Shown: positions 1-8,329, counted from the first letter of the stretch. The stretch: DNA of 10,227 nt from Larix sibirica (GCA_004151065.3 NWUY0300049536.1:9314-19540); one strand, 5' to 3'. The notes: generated by a model from the letters alone, not told the origin. Numbers and translations: made by a program.

Positions 1-501
1 GTTATATGTGCACTAAATGGTTGATGATTTAATGATCATCATTAATCCAATAGTGAGTTCTATTTTTTCATGTTTTATGCAACTAATTTGGCATTCTGCA
101 TGTTTGTTTCAATATATATGCATCAAAGTATATTAAAATATGTTTTATATAAAAAACGCTCCTCTCTCAGAAGCTTTTGAAAATTGTGCTTCTTGCTCTA
201 GCTCATCGGCGCCTCCAACAGGCTTGGTTAAAATAATAAGTTTATAACATAAGTAGTTGGTAGAAATTGAAGACATAATCAATGATGGTTGAAGACATAT
301 ATAACAAAGAATAATAAATTCGTTGCAATTAACTTAAGGGTCATATATATTAAGGTCGTCTCCCTTAGAGGTCAAAAGGAGTAGGTGGATTAAAACCTCC
401 AATTTTAAAATCAGCTAATTATTATTCTTATACTCAATGTTGTACTTTAAATATGCCTCAAATGCCCTTCTTTGGGATATAATTAGAAGTCGGTTAAAAC
501 C
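1..501. other. AT-rich gene-free flank
   Basis: No open frame of useful length, RNA gene or recognisable repeat is visible on either strand. The stretch is AT-rich and carries only trivial short palindromes, such as TGATGAT near 22 facing ATCATCA near 35. It may belong to the same decayed element as the frame that follows at 502, because nothing marks a border between them. Confidence 0.5.
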
Positions 502-1152
502 ATGCAAAAGGAATTTGAAAGGGTTATCGTTGATGAAGATGAAGAAATTTCTCGCCTTAACAATCATGGTCAAAGTTTGATCTCACAGATTAAGGAGTTA
601 GAAAGTGAAAATAGGTGACAATAGGAAAAGGTAGAGGAACTTACTAGCAAGAAATCAATGATTGATAAAGAAATAATGATCGAACCAATCGAAAAATAGA
701 AGTCATCAAATGTAAAAATCCCGACCTAGGAAAAAGGAACCAATACAGATCCAATCAAAATCTTATCAACCAATAAATCACTAGAAGTATCAAAAGACGA
801 AGGTTCCAAAAACATGACAGAAGCGACAATGATGCCTTCTTGTTATCCTAATTATACAAGTCATCAACGAATTAACTAAAGACAAAATCAATTTGCGAAG
901 CTAAGTGAAGAACCTACTATATTGAAGAGAAGTTCAAGAGTGGAATCTTATCATTTTCCAAATCATAGAAGTCGTTGCCACACCATTTTGTAGAAAATTG
1001 AATTAGGGTGGTCTAACCTATTTGCAACAAGACAATTTTGCTCAATGCTTCATAACTTAGATTGTCCTGTATCATCAGTTCTCAAGGCTGCAAGAACAAA
1101 AGATCATGAGAAGGCATTATGAGCTATAATAAGAGATAAAGTCTTTTCCATA
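502..1152 (+). pseudogene. Unidentified degenerate coding frame, N-terminal coiled coil
   Basis: I do not recognise this protein. A single + frame starting at ATG 502 reads as protein-like sequence for about 215 codons. It is interrupted by stops at 616 (TGA), 622 (TAG), 697 (TAG), 727 (TAG), 877 (TAA), 991 (TAG) and 1120 (TGA), with no need for a frame change. The first 60 or so residues are rich in Glu, Lys, Leu and Ile and look like a coiled coil (for example ISQIKELESEN). The middle is polar with Ser, Lys and Thr. The last part is basic and contains Cys and His. All seven stops could come from C-to-T changes on one strand or the other (CAG, CAA, CGA or TGG to stop), as expected from decay of methylated plant repeat DNA. 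A gag-like remnant of a retroelement or a dead host gene are both possible. The ATG is only the first Met after an in-frame stop at 484. Confidence 0.4.
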
Positions 1153-1172
1153 TATATATATATATATATAAT
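1150..1172. repeat. (TA)n microsatellite
   Basis: An uninterrupted run of about eleven TA dinucleotides directly follows the degenerate frame that ends near 1152. It is a simple sequence repeat, probably polymorphic in length. Confidence 0.95.
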
Positions 1173-1272
1173 CAAAATAATAAATAATAAGTAGTGAAGT
1201 GACACATCCTAATTAGATGGCATGACCTAATGAAAGGACACGGCCTATCAACCATGGCGACTAGTCAATGTG

Positions 1273-1280
1273 TATATAAG
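1273..1280 (+). promoter_or_regulatory. TATA-box-like motif
   Basis: TATATAAG fits the plant TATA-box consensus. It lies about 150 bases upstream of ATG 1427, which opens the second degenerate coding region. A pyrimidine-rich stretch ending in TAG at about 1398-1411 lies between them and resembles a splice acceptor. The arrangement could be a dead promoter or the promoter of a retroelement LTR. In AT-rich DNA such motifs also occur by chance. Confidence 0.3.
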
Positions 1281-1426
1281 TATACCGTCCCATGGCATTG
1301 TAATTTGTCTTATTCATTATTCAATTATATATTTGTCCTATATGGATTTCTGCTGTTTGTTATTCTTATTTGGATATTTGTGGTAAATGAACTTTTGTTC
1401 TTTCCATCTAGATAAACACATAAAAA

Positions 1427-2258
1427 ATGGTGGTGGAAATGAAGGAGGTAGATGAAGATGCCCCTGTTGTATCATCAACCATAGAGAAGGAGCCAATTTG
1501 TCGTTGGGCGATGTCCTTAGGGAACTAGACTATGAAACCTGGATGGGAGTCATGAATGATTCGTCAAGACTCTCCTAAGACTCGAGACCTCTAGAAAGAA
1601 CCTAGTGATGAATGATTGGTCTCTCGAAGGGGAGCAAGCTATTGAACTTTGCTGAGAACGAGAACTCCTCAAAGGCCTCTAGAACATTGAGAACAAGAAC
1701 TCCTTTTGTCACCTCTCCAGACTTGGTACCACTAGGCTTATTACCTCTTTTTGGGGCCTATCTTGGTGGTTGGAGGCACTAAGTGCTTGGTAGAATCCCC
1801 AGACAGGGAGGTGGATGGTGTCAAATCTATCAGACAATGAAATTCCTCCTAGTTATTGGCTGTCATCTCACATTTACGAGCTCTTAAAGCCACACCTGCT
1901 CCTTTCATGGTGCCGCTCCTTAGGTTGGAGTGAGCAATTAGGCTTCCATCATGAGAATTTTCTCCTCGGCTTTTTATGTTAGGAGAGCTTGGATAGATGT
2001 TTTAAGATTTCCTTTTCGGATCACCTAGCCAGGTCCTTTAACCCTGGGCATTCTCTTGAGGACATTGTCAGGCTCTACATTGACTCCATAGTGATAGATG
2101 AGGACATGAGACCTCTACTCCCTCGTTTGCATTTACTTCCATTTCCAGCACTAGTATTGAGTAATGGTTCTTCTCTTTCTAGGGCTTTTCATGTAATTTC
2201 ACCCTTTATCATGATATACTCTGTCTTATTGGATCATTTGTATCATTTATCATGTTAA
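1427..2258 (+). pseudogene. Unidentified degenerate coding region with stops and frame changes
   Basis: Not assigned to a family. From ATG 1427 one frame reads MVVEMKEVDEDAPVVSS and onward to about 1510. Protein-like sequence then continues in a second frame (about 1495-1560, containing GDVLRELDYETWMGV). From about 1563 a third frame continues to 2258. In that third frame stops lie at 1653, 1680, 1791 and 1980. Between and after them the translation looks coding: a Trp-rich stretch (SFWGLSWWLEALSAW), PPSYWLSSHIYELLKPH, and after 1983 a run through SLEDIVRLYIDSIVIDEDM and PLLPRLHLLPFPALV. The longest clean piece starts at a TTG codon at 1989, not an ATG, so it is an internal fragment and not a gene of its own. 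The good protein character may fade near 2180, where a TTCTCTTTCTAG acceptor-like string occurs. It could be a dead host gene or an ORF of an unknown retroelement. Confidence 0.4.
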
Positions 2259-2790
2259 CATATTAGCTTTTTAGTGTGAACATGACACTCGTTGTCTGAT
2301 AATGATGCTTATCGGTTGTGTTCTCTAGCACCATTGACCTATAATTTCATTTGTGGGCATTAATAAATCTTATCTTGTCTCAACATATGCGGTGTTTGCC
2401 ATAATAAATCTTCTTTGGTAACAACTTTTTGCACTTAGAATTGCAAGTCTATTGGAAGATGATAGAATGAGAATGATTGACTTAGTCTTTGGTTAATCCT
2501 ACCTTTTCAAGTTTGATTTCATTAAGCTCTGAGGTATTCTGAAAAAATGACAAAATAGTTTTAAGTGTCTTCTTCATTGGTAACCACTTGAAGATTCGAT
2601 ATGATAAATATAAGTTACAAATCATCTTATCTACAAATTGTGATGTATTGGGGTACAACTTGAGTCTGATCTTTAGTGTATTTCATAGTCATTTTGATAT
2701 TCTTCTTTTACCTGTACGTTTATATGATTGTCATTGATATGTCAAAAATCAGTCTATTTTAGTTGCTTTTTCCAAGGTGGTGAGGGAGAA
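2259..2790. other. AT-rich non-coding stretch
   Basis: No gene, RNA or clear repeat seen. Base composition and scattered stops in all frames are those of plant intergenic or intronic DNA. Confidence 0.5.
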
Positions 2791-2792
2791 AC

Positions 2793-2954
2793 AGTAACCC
2801 AGGTATAAATTCACCAAACTGTCGAGGCTTCTCTCCACATGCAGAGAATTAACATGTATGTAAATTACTCAGGCTAGGTTCCTCTTACAAAGTAACCTGG
2901 GTATAAAATTTAGATTCACCAAGCTATCAAGTCATCTGTTCCCATGTAGAGATT
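2793..2954. repeat. Diverged direct repeat pair of about 60 bases
   Basis: The unit at 2793-2850 (AGTAACCCAGGTATAAA, then TTCACCAAACT, then CCACATGCAGAGAATT) recurs at 2891-2954 as AGTAACCTGGGTATAAA, TTCACCAAGCT and CCCATGTAGAGATT. The second copy has a short insertion after the first block. The order of the blocks is kept, so this is an old tandem-type duplication with about 40 bases between the copies. Confidence 0.7.
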
Positions 2955-2987
2955 ACTGCCAAGAAGTATACTTTATCACAATGCCAA

Positions 2988-3300
2988 CACCGAATATCTC
3001 CATGGATTCTGAACCATTTGAATTGGAGCAGATGCTTGTGCAAATTGAAAATTATTTGAAACTTTGAGGTAAAATGAATGGTTGTGATTTGGAACATTGA
3101 TTTAGTATCATTCCCTTGATTTTCTAGGCGATGTATCTTCGTAAAGGCAGCACCAAATACCTTTATGGATTTTGAATGCACTTGGTCCTAACCATTGATT
3201 TGGATTTGATGGTTGTCTAATTTGAAAAATAGGTAAGTTGGATCGTTGTGATTTGGGACATCGATTATGATATAATTCCATTGATTTTCTGTAAGGTGAT
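2988..3300. repeat. Diverged tandem duplication, two copies of about 150 bases
   Basis: Copy A is at 2988-3133 and copy B at 3151-3300. Both start with CACCRAATAYCT and an ATGGATT(C/T)TGAA block, and both end with a TTGATTTTCT block. In between, a 22-base block at 3081 (copy A) and 3245 (copy B), starting GTTGTGATTTGG, differs at only two positions. The middle parts differ by small insertions and deletions. No coding potential is evident in either copy. The repeat lies upstream of the PIP5K gene, in its promoter or in a 5' leader intron. Confidence 0.75.
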
Positions 3301-3987
3301 CCCCTTTGTGGGCGTTTCTATTGTCCAAATTATTTTGCTTTTTTCTAGCTTGTCAAGCAAAAGGCCTGGATTATTGTAAATGTTTTGAGACCTTTAAATG
3401 CACACATGTATATATTTATTAGAACTTTGTTGTGTCTATAATTATACACTGATTAATCGAATACTGTGGGAACATTTTTGACAGGATAAAGCCTCAGCTG
3501 GGCCTTTATGTGGACTTCTAATCTTCTTTTATGATGTAAATGAATTTTCATGTGTTCTATCTGCTTTTCAACATGAAATGGAGGACCCATGTTAACAATA
3601 AAAATCTATACTTTCCATGACCTTCGGGCAATATCAGTACAGGAGCTTGTGCAGTGGTATGGCTTACTGTTTATAGCATTTTTGTGTATTATTTTTTATT
3701 TGAGATTGCTGTTTATGTTTTAGAGCTGACAATTGTTGCTTGACATCTCAAAATTTTTGCTATATGGGAATAGATGAATTTAATATTTGTTTGTGCATCC
3801 ATTTGGGTTTCTACTCGCAAATATACTCATAACAAAGTGAACCAAATAGTTTTGTCATTTGCCTTTGTCTATATATTTAGCACTCTTTGAAGAATGACAA
3901 AATATTTTGTAGCATCACCACAGTGGATGTCACGATCAAGACATAATTTTTATTTAATATGTTTCCTGCCTTTTATTTTTTTTGATC
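3301..3987. other. Gene-free stretch upstream of PIP5K (promoter or leader intron)
   Basis: No open frame or repeat is seen. The stretch must hold the proximal promoter of the kinase gene or part of an intron in its 5' leader. A TATATATTTA string at about 3870 could serve as a TATA box, but many similar strings occur nearby and I do not assign one. Confidence 0.4.
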
Positions 3988-3989
3988 AG
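3971..3989 (+). other. Candidate splice acceptor of a 5'-leader intron
   Basis: A long pyrimidine-rich run (TTTTATTTTTTTTGATCAG) ends in AG at 3988-3989, about 145 bases before the kinase start codon. Plant genes often have an intron in the 5' leader with such an acceptor. The matching donor was not identified, so this remains a candidate. Confidence 0.35.
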
Positions 3990-4065
3990 GTTTAGTAGTA
4001 AGAGATCAAAAGGTGCTGTTTAAGTGTCAGCTGTGTGTCACAAAAAATTAGCAGTTTGCTACAGT

Positions 4066-4083
4066 ATGATTCAAAAGTGGTGA
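4066..4083 (+). promoter_or_regulatory. Upstream ORF in the PIP5K leader
   Basis: A five-codon frame, ATG at 4066 to TGA at 4081 (MIQKW), lies in the same frame as the kinase start and ends 51 bases before it. Its ATG has A at -3, a better initiation context than the main ATG, which has T at -3 and T at +4. If the transcript contains it, reinitiation or leaky scanning would be needed to translate the kinase. Its stop codon is also what isolates the main frame from upstream sequence. Confidence 0.4.
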
Positions 4084-4134
4084 ATCCTGGGTAGTTTCAT
4101 TTCTGTAAAAACGGCACCTTCAGGTGTTTTCTGC

Positions 4135-5429
4135 ATGTCTGGCCCTGTGGCCAATGTTGATGATGAGGAAAAATCAGCACAACCGCCAGGTGATGACAGG
4201 CCATTATCCTTGGAATTATCTTCTTTCAGGGAGAGGGAGCAGGCTTCTATTGTGACAGATGGAGAAGATGTTAGAAAATCAATTGAAGTAGGATGCCATA
4301 GAATAGGAGAAAAAAATTTGCCGAATGGCGATTTTTATGTTGGATCCTTCCGTGGGGACCTTCCAGACGGCACAGGGAAGTATTTATGGTCTGATGGGTG
4401 CATGTATGAGGGTGATTGGAGAAGAGGAAAAAATACTGGAAGGGGAAAAATATCATGGCCATCTGGAGCTACTTATGAAGGTGATTTTGTGGGTGGATTT
4501 ATGCATGGTTTTGGGACATATACTGGAATTGATGGTACCACTTATAAAGGGAGCTGGACTTTGAATGTAAAACATGGACGGGGACAGAAAAGCTATTCAA
4601 ATGGGGACGTTTATGAAGGTTTATGGAATCAGGGAGTGCCAGAGGGGACTGGGAAATATATATGGAAAAACGGAAATGTCTACATAGGGGATTGGAAAGG
4701 AGGTAAAATGTGTGGTAAAGGTATTTTAACTTGGTTCAGTGGAGATTCATTTAATGGAAACTGGTTAGTTGGATTGTTGCATGGTTCTGGAGTCTATACC
4801 TGGGCAGATGGGGGTTGTTATGTTGGGACATGGAGCAGGGGTTTAAAGGACGGCAAAGGGACATTTTACCCTGTTGGAAGTATAGTTCCAAAAGCACCAG
4901 GGCTATGGCAGAATTCTTTTAGTTGGGATGACCAAAAAGAAAACTCAGCCCAGCAGCAAGTGAACCATAATTCTGTAAAGTTAGGTCAAACTTCTTCTCT
5001 GGACCTGGGGCAGTTTAAGATACGCAAGTTGCGGAGGTTAAGTCGTGGTTCGTCTGATAAATTGCTTACAGGTGAAATCTTGAGTTCAGAACAGACACCT
5101 GATAGAAATGTGCATTTACAAAGACGCTGGAGTCTTGAAGGTGCTCTTGAAAGTGTTCGTGGTCAAGATGGTTCATGGACTGCAGGAGAAGCTATTTTAG
5201 AATGCGAGGAAAAAGAATCAAATGATGCAACTATACCAGTTCTGGAAAGGGAGTACATGCAAGGTGTCCTAATTAGTGAACTGGTGAGAGATAATATGTT
5301 TACCATGCCATCTAAAAGCTCAAGACGGCGGCAAAGGAAGCAATCAAAGGAGGTGAAGAAACCAGGTGAAACAATAATTAAAGGCCACAGAAGTTATGAT
5401 TTAATGCTCAACTTGCAGCTAGGCATAAG
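4135..5429 (+). CDS. PIP5K: Phosphatidylinositol-4-phosphate 5-kinase, first coding exon (MORN half, partial)
   Basis: This is the N-terminal part of a plant PIP5K. The full enzyme makes PI(4,5)P2 from PI4P at the plasma membrane in signalling, vesicle traffic and polar growth. The exon encodes 431 whole codons plus two bases. Eight MORN repeats are visible with a 22-23-residue period; their YxGxW-type cores sit near residues 68, 90, 113, 136, 159, 182, 205 and 228, ending in the DGKGTFYP block at 239-246. MORN repeats in this family are tied to lipid or membrane association and activity control. Next comes a low-complexity linker with basic clusters at 295-304 and 397-409, the conserved RRWSLE motif (330-335) and [13 protein letters not shown] (372-384). 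Last is [16 protein letters not shown] (417-432), which in the family leads directly into the kinase domain. That domain is absent here. Start choice: TGA at 4081 is in frame upstream, and the next in-frame Met (residue 90) lies inside the MORN array. The exon has no frameshift or internal stop. The exact isoform cannot be told. Confidence 0.92.
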
Positions 5430-5435
5430 GTAAAT
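5430..5435 (+). other. Splice donor ending PIP5K exon 1
   Basis: The coding sequence runs CATAAG|GTAAAT, a near-consensus donor. It cuts after the second base of the Arg codon in LGIR (phase 2). Without splicing the frame would stop at TAA 5431-5433. The break falls exactly at the conserved junction between the MORN/linker half and the kinase domain, so a real donor is much more likely than a true stop codon. Confidence 0.8.
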
Positions 5436-5900
5436 CTTCCAGTTTTTTCCATAGCATTATAGCTACTTGTATTCTTTGCCAATAGCACATTGCTAGATGC
5501 TAGTAATGCCTTCCTTCTATTTTACAGCTTAAGAATTGTAAATCTGCTGGGCTATGATGCAGTTTGACATGCAGAAGCAATGAAAATATCTTCTCCTGCT
5601 ATCATATGTATGTCTGTATGCATGTTGATACACTGTAAATACTTATTGTCATTGATATTAGTTATAACACTGTGTCATAGAACCTGTGAAACACTTTTGT
5701 TTCTCGAAGATATATTTTTGAAACTGTCTATAATCCAATATATTAAAAATTGGATAAGTTTTAAGCTAAGTCAGCTAACATGGGGACATGGGTCCCTGAC
5801 GTGGGACATGTAGAACCCCCTGCAATGAGACACATGGACACAATTAAAAAATTATAAAAAATATTAAAATTACATAAATAAAATATTGAATAAAGGTGTA
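5436..5900. other. Proximal part of PIP5K intron 1
   Basis: No kinase exon is found here. A strong acceptor-like string (CCTTCCTTCTATTTTACAG) ends at 5527, but what follows does not encode kinase sequence. A small inverted repeat, ATCCAAT at 5733 facing ATTGGAT at 5749, and related ACATGGG/GGGACATG strings at 5783-5811 come next. The stretch then becomes very AT-rich (about 5840-5900) and grades into the truncated retrotransposon. Confidence 0.5.
5528..5567 (+). other. Possible alternative terminal exon of PIP5K
   Basis: Joining the donor after 5429 to the acceptor ending at 5527 gives AG|C (Ser), then LRIVNLLGYDAV and TGA at 5565. The product would be a MORN-only protein of about 444 residues without kinase domain. 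The acceptor has a good pyrimidine tract and sits 96 bases downstream of the donor, a normal length for a plant intron. The 13 added residues do not resemble the family, so this may be a chance acceptor. Confidence 0.25.
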
Positions 5901-6620
5901 ATTTTTTTGAATATTTGGAAATAGAACTACAATGCATCAAACACAAGAAAAGACACCACAGATCATACATATAGAACCATGAACTCTGGTTTTCTCATTT
6001 GATGTTATCAAAGCATATTACATACGATGATCATCTTATAAATTTTAAGATCCTGTAATGATAAGATCATAAACATACAGGACCAAGACAAGAAGATCAG
6101 ATTTATCAGATAAGAAATAAAGTTTAGAGTCTGCAAGTCTTGGACAAGCTCAACTTCAGTAAATACTCATTGACCCTGGATTACCATGCCCATGGTGCTT
6201 TAGCCTATAAAGGTTTTTTTCAACTTGGGAACATGGGTGTCTTTCCCATGGATCTCAAGGCCTCTTGGCTGATTTACATATACAGCTTCCTCAATCATGC
6301 CATTCAAGAATGTTGTATTTACATCCATCTGATATAAAGACCGACCAAGGAAAGATGCTAAAGGCCTGTTCTGAACTTCTTATTGAACTTAGAAGTATAC
6401 CTGGCAACTACAGTGTAAGTCTTGTCACAGTCAACTCCCTATTTTTGGGGGAATCCTCAGGAAACAAACCTGGCCTTATACTTTTCTATTCTCCCATTAG
6501 CTGCATGCTTGATCTTGTAAAGCCATCTGTAAACAACCACTGAGCCCCCAGCAGGTGTTGGAACTATATCCCAAACATCATTCTTCATGATGGAGTTATA
6601 CTTATGTCATGGCGTCAAGC
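5900..6620 (-). pseudogene. Copia reverse transcriptase remnant
   Basis: On the - strand the translation gives DVWDIVPTPAGGSVV near 6580-6530, then RWLYKIKHAANGRIEKYKAR, matching the start of the copia reverse transcriptase. After a stop and a frame change comes QMDVNTTFLNGMIEEAVYV, matching the usual QLDVKTAFLNGxLxEEVYM. Next are degraded remains of the YGLKQAPRAWY block and finally YVYDLIITGS at about 6077-6048. This last piece is the YVDD catalytic box with the first Asp replaced by Tyr (TAT at 6071-6069). Several in-frame stops and at least two frame changes are present. Similarity is lost soon after this box, so thumb and RNase H are missing. Confidence 0.88.
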
Positions 6621-6999
6621 CATACCTGCTTAGTGGCAGCGTGCTCAAAGCTAGAAGGTTTTGTCTCAAGAATTGAAGTGTCATTAATGCAACATAAGAA
6701 GGAAACATCTTAGGAAGATGTCTCACCCAAAATGTAGATTTAGGTGCTCCAACTTGTTCCTGTGCATCTTGCAATGTTTGGGTAGGCCATCTCGGCTTTC
6801 TAGCTGAATTCGAGGGTAGTGATGCTATTCTTCCTTGGCTGATTTCTTGCAGATCTGAATCTGATTTCTCCTTTAATTTTATATTTGAATTTGAACAACG
6901 AGCATTTTGCCTTATTCAATCACTGTAGAAGGTTCCTGTGACCCTGAGGACCACCCATCCTCATTAAACTTCACCGTCCCTGCTTACCATTGTTTTCTG

Positions 7000-7640
7000 C
7001 TGTGATTTGATGTAGTTCCAGTAGTGTTCGGAAGTCTTACTGTAGCGAACAATGATCCCCTTGATACCAGATGGTTCAAATTTAGCCCATTTCTTATCAA
7101 GAACATGAATATAAACTAGACAACCAACTACATAGAAATGAGATACCCCTGGCTTTTTACCAGTAAAGGCCTCTCTGAGGTTTTGTCATACAGAATCCTG
7201 GGATGAAATCAGTTCAAGATGTAGACAACGATGTTACAAGTTGATGTCATGAATCATGGCCTTTGCTATCTCATTAATGGATTTGTTCTTATGTTTTGCA
7301 ATCCCAGTCCGCTGTGGGTTGTATGGTACTGTAAGCTCCCTTTTGATTCTCGCCTCCCTGCAAAAAACATTAAACTCTTTAGAGGTGTACTCTCCTCCAG
7401 TACTCTCCTCCATTATCTGATCTAAGCACTTCGATCCTCTTTCTTGTTGGATTGAATGAAGTCTTTGAAATCAATGAATTCACTAAACACTTCATCCTTA
7501 GTTTTCATAAAACTAGGATTTTCTAGAGAAATCATCAATGAAAGAAACATAATACAGATTATGTTTCAAGTTTCAATGAAGAGGAAGGCATAGACCCATA
7601 TACATCAGAGTGTATCAACTTGAGAATCTCTCCCTATCTT
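7000..7640 (-). pseudogene. Copia integrase core remnant
   Basis: On the - strand LIHSDVYG (about 7615-7595) carries the first catalytic Asp (codon at 7606-7604). LRSDNGGEY (about 7429-7400) carries the second (7417-7415). EFNVFCREARIKRELTVPYN then leads to GIAKHKN, where the family has GVAERKN. The third catalytic residue, Glu of the DDE triad, is therefore Lys here (AAA at 7296-7294). Downstream, EAFTGKKPGVSH and GCLVYIHVLDKK match the C-terminal part of copia integrases. A 13-base tandem duplication at 7387-7412 repeats the GGEY codons and shifts the frame. Stops and other shifts are also present. Confidence 0.88.
7387..7412. repeat. 13-base perfect tandem duplication in integrase
   Basis: GTACTCTCCTCCA occurs twice back to back (7387-7399, 7400-7412). 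On the - strand it falls in the codons for the NGGEY part of the integrase LRSDNGGEY motif. Thirteen is not a multiple of three, so it shifts the frame. It arose after the element lost function or helped to inactivate it. Confidence 0.95.
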
Positions 7641-7828
7641 TGCTCACCGAATGGAAAAGTATTCTTAGTTTGCTTATCAAGTGCACAACCTTTGCATACA
7701 TTGTCCTGCTCCATCATGAAATTTGGCAATCCCTTTGCCATTTTTTTCAAGAGAGTCAGAGCTTCCTTGTGCAAGTGACCAAGATGCTTGTGCCACAACT
7801 TGCACAACTTGCCACTATCATGCACCAA
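7634..7828 (-). pseudogene. Copia pre-integrase zinc-binding domain remnant
   Basis: The 64-residue stretch on the - strand contains KLWHKHLGHLHKEALTLLKK, then GLPNF and VCKGCALDKQTK. This is the GAG-pre-integrase domain of copia polyproteins, which carries the HHCC zinc finger of integrase (His pair in the LWHKxLGHLH block, Cys pair in CKGC). It is the best preserved part of the element and has no internal stop. It is still only a fragment, flanked by broken protease and integrase. Confidence 0.92.
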
Positions 7829-7959
7829 AGCCTCGTGCGCTTTGTAGTATCAGTATGCAACCTATAGAGGCTTCCTTCATGTAGTCATTTGGCCCAAAGT
7901 TGAGGAAGTTCTTGGCTGCAATTTTTTATGGTGTACTTCTGATCATCGATCTCAACTTT

Positions 7960-8200
7960 ACATCTCAGATTGGAATTGCTGAGATAGACATCAGATTCTT
8001 TGTTAAACTAGGCAGAAAATGAAAATCATGCAAATCATAAACATCACCGGGAGGCATCTCGAAGGATATGTTGTTGCTTCCAATCATTGGATATGTAGAA
8101 TTGTAACCCAACTTCACTTGTATGCCTAAATTTTGTTCTTGAAACTCACTGAAAACTTCTTGTTAAATGTCAAATGCTATGATGCTCTACTGTACACATG
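7960..8200 (-). pseudogene. Copia aspartic protease region remnant
   Basis: On the - strand the frame reads EVFSEFQEQNLGIQVKLGYN, then YPMIGSNNISFEMPPGDVYD, then HFLPSLTKNLMSIS. This is the typical copia stretch just after the protease active site, ending in the LTKNLLSVS block that precedes the pre-integrase domain. The DSGA active-site motif expected near 8190-8220 is not preserved in a readable form. Confidence 0.75.
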
Positions 8201-8329
8201 AAGCAACACTAGAAGGGGTATTGGTAGAAAGGCTTGAAACAATAGAGAAGGTGGTTTCAAGCTTGGATACCGACTCATCCACTCTAACAAAAGTATCTAC
8301 AATCCTGTCAAACTACTTCTGCTACTGCT

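Noticed and set aside
1150-1172. (TA)n run as a regulatory site or terminator
   Set aside because: It is a plain dinucleotide microsatellite; nothing suggests function.
1230-1415. 61-codon + frame with a hydrophobic, membrane-like C-terminal half
   Set aside because: The hydrophobic run comes from a T-rich AT-rich tract. It overlaps the TATA-like motif, has no recognisable family, and reads better as promoter or LTR-like DNA.
2927-3181. 84-codon frame on the - strand
   Set aside because: It spans the tandem repeat copies, is not conserved in frame between them and has no protein-like motif.
4271-4564. Open frames on the - strand (4271-4462) and in the +2 frame (4325-4564) overlapping the PIP5K exon
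   Set aside because: They are shadows of the MORN-repeat coding sequence, with no independent motif or plausible start context.
5761-5970. 69-codon - strand frame starting in the copia remnant
   Set aside because: Its start overlaps the decayed end of reverse transcriptase and the rest runs into AT-rich non-coding DNA; it is not a gene.
6140-6543. Two + strand frames (6140-6337, 6265-6543)
   Set aside because: They are antisense to the copia reverse transcriptase, whose motifs explain this stretch.
7231-7867. + strand frames at 7231-7425 and 7610-7867
   Set aside because: They are antisense to the integrase and pre-integrase domains, which match the copia family on the - strand.
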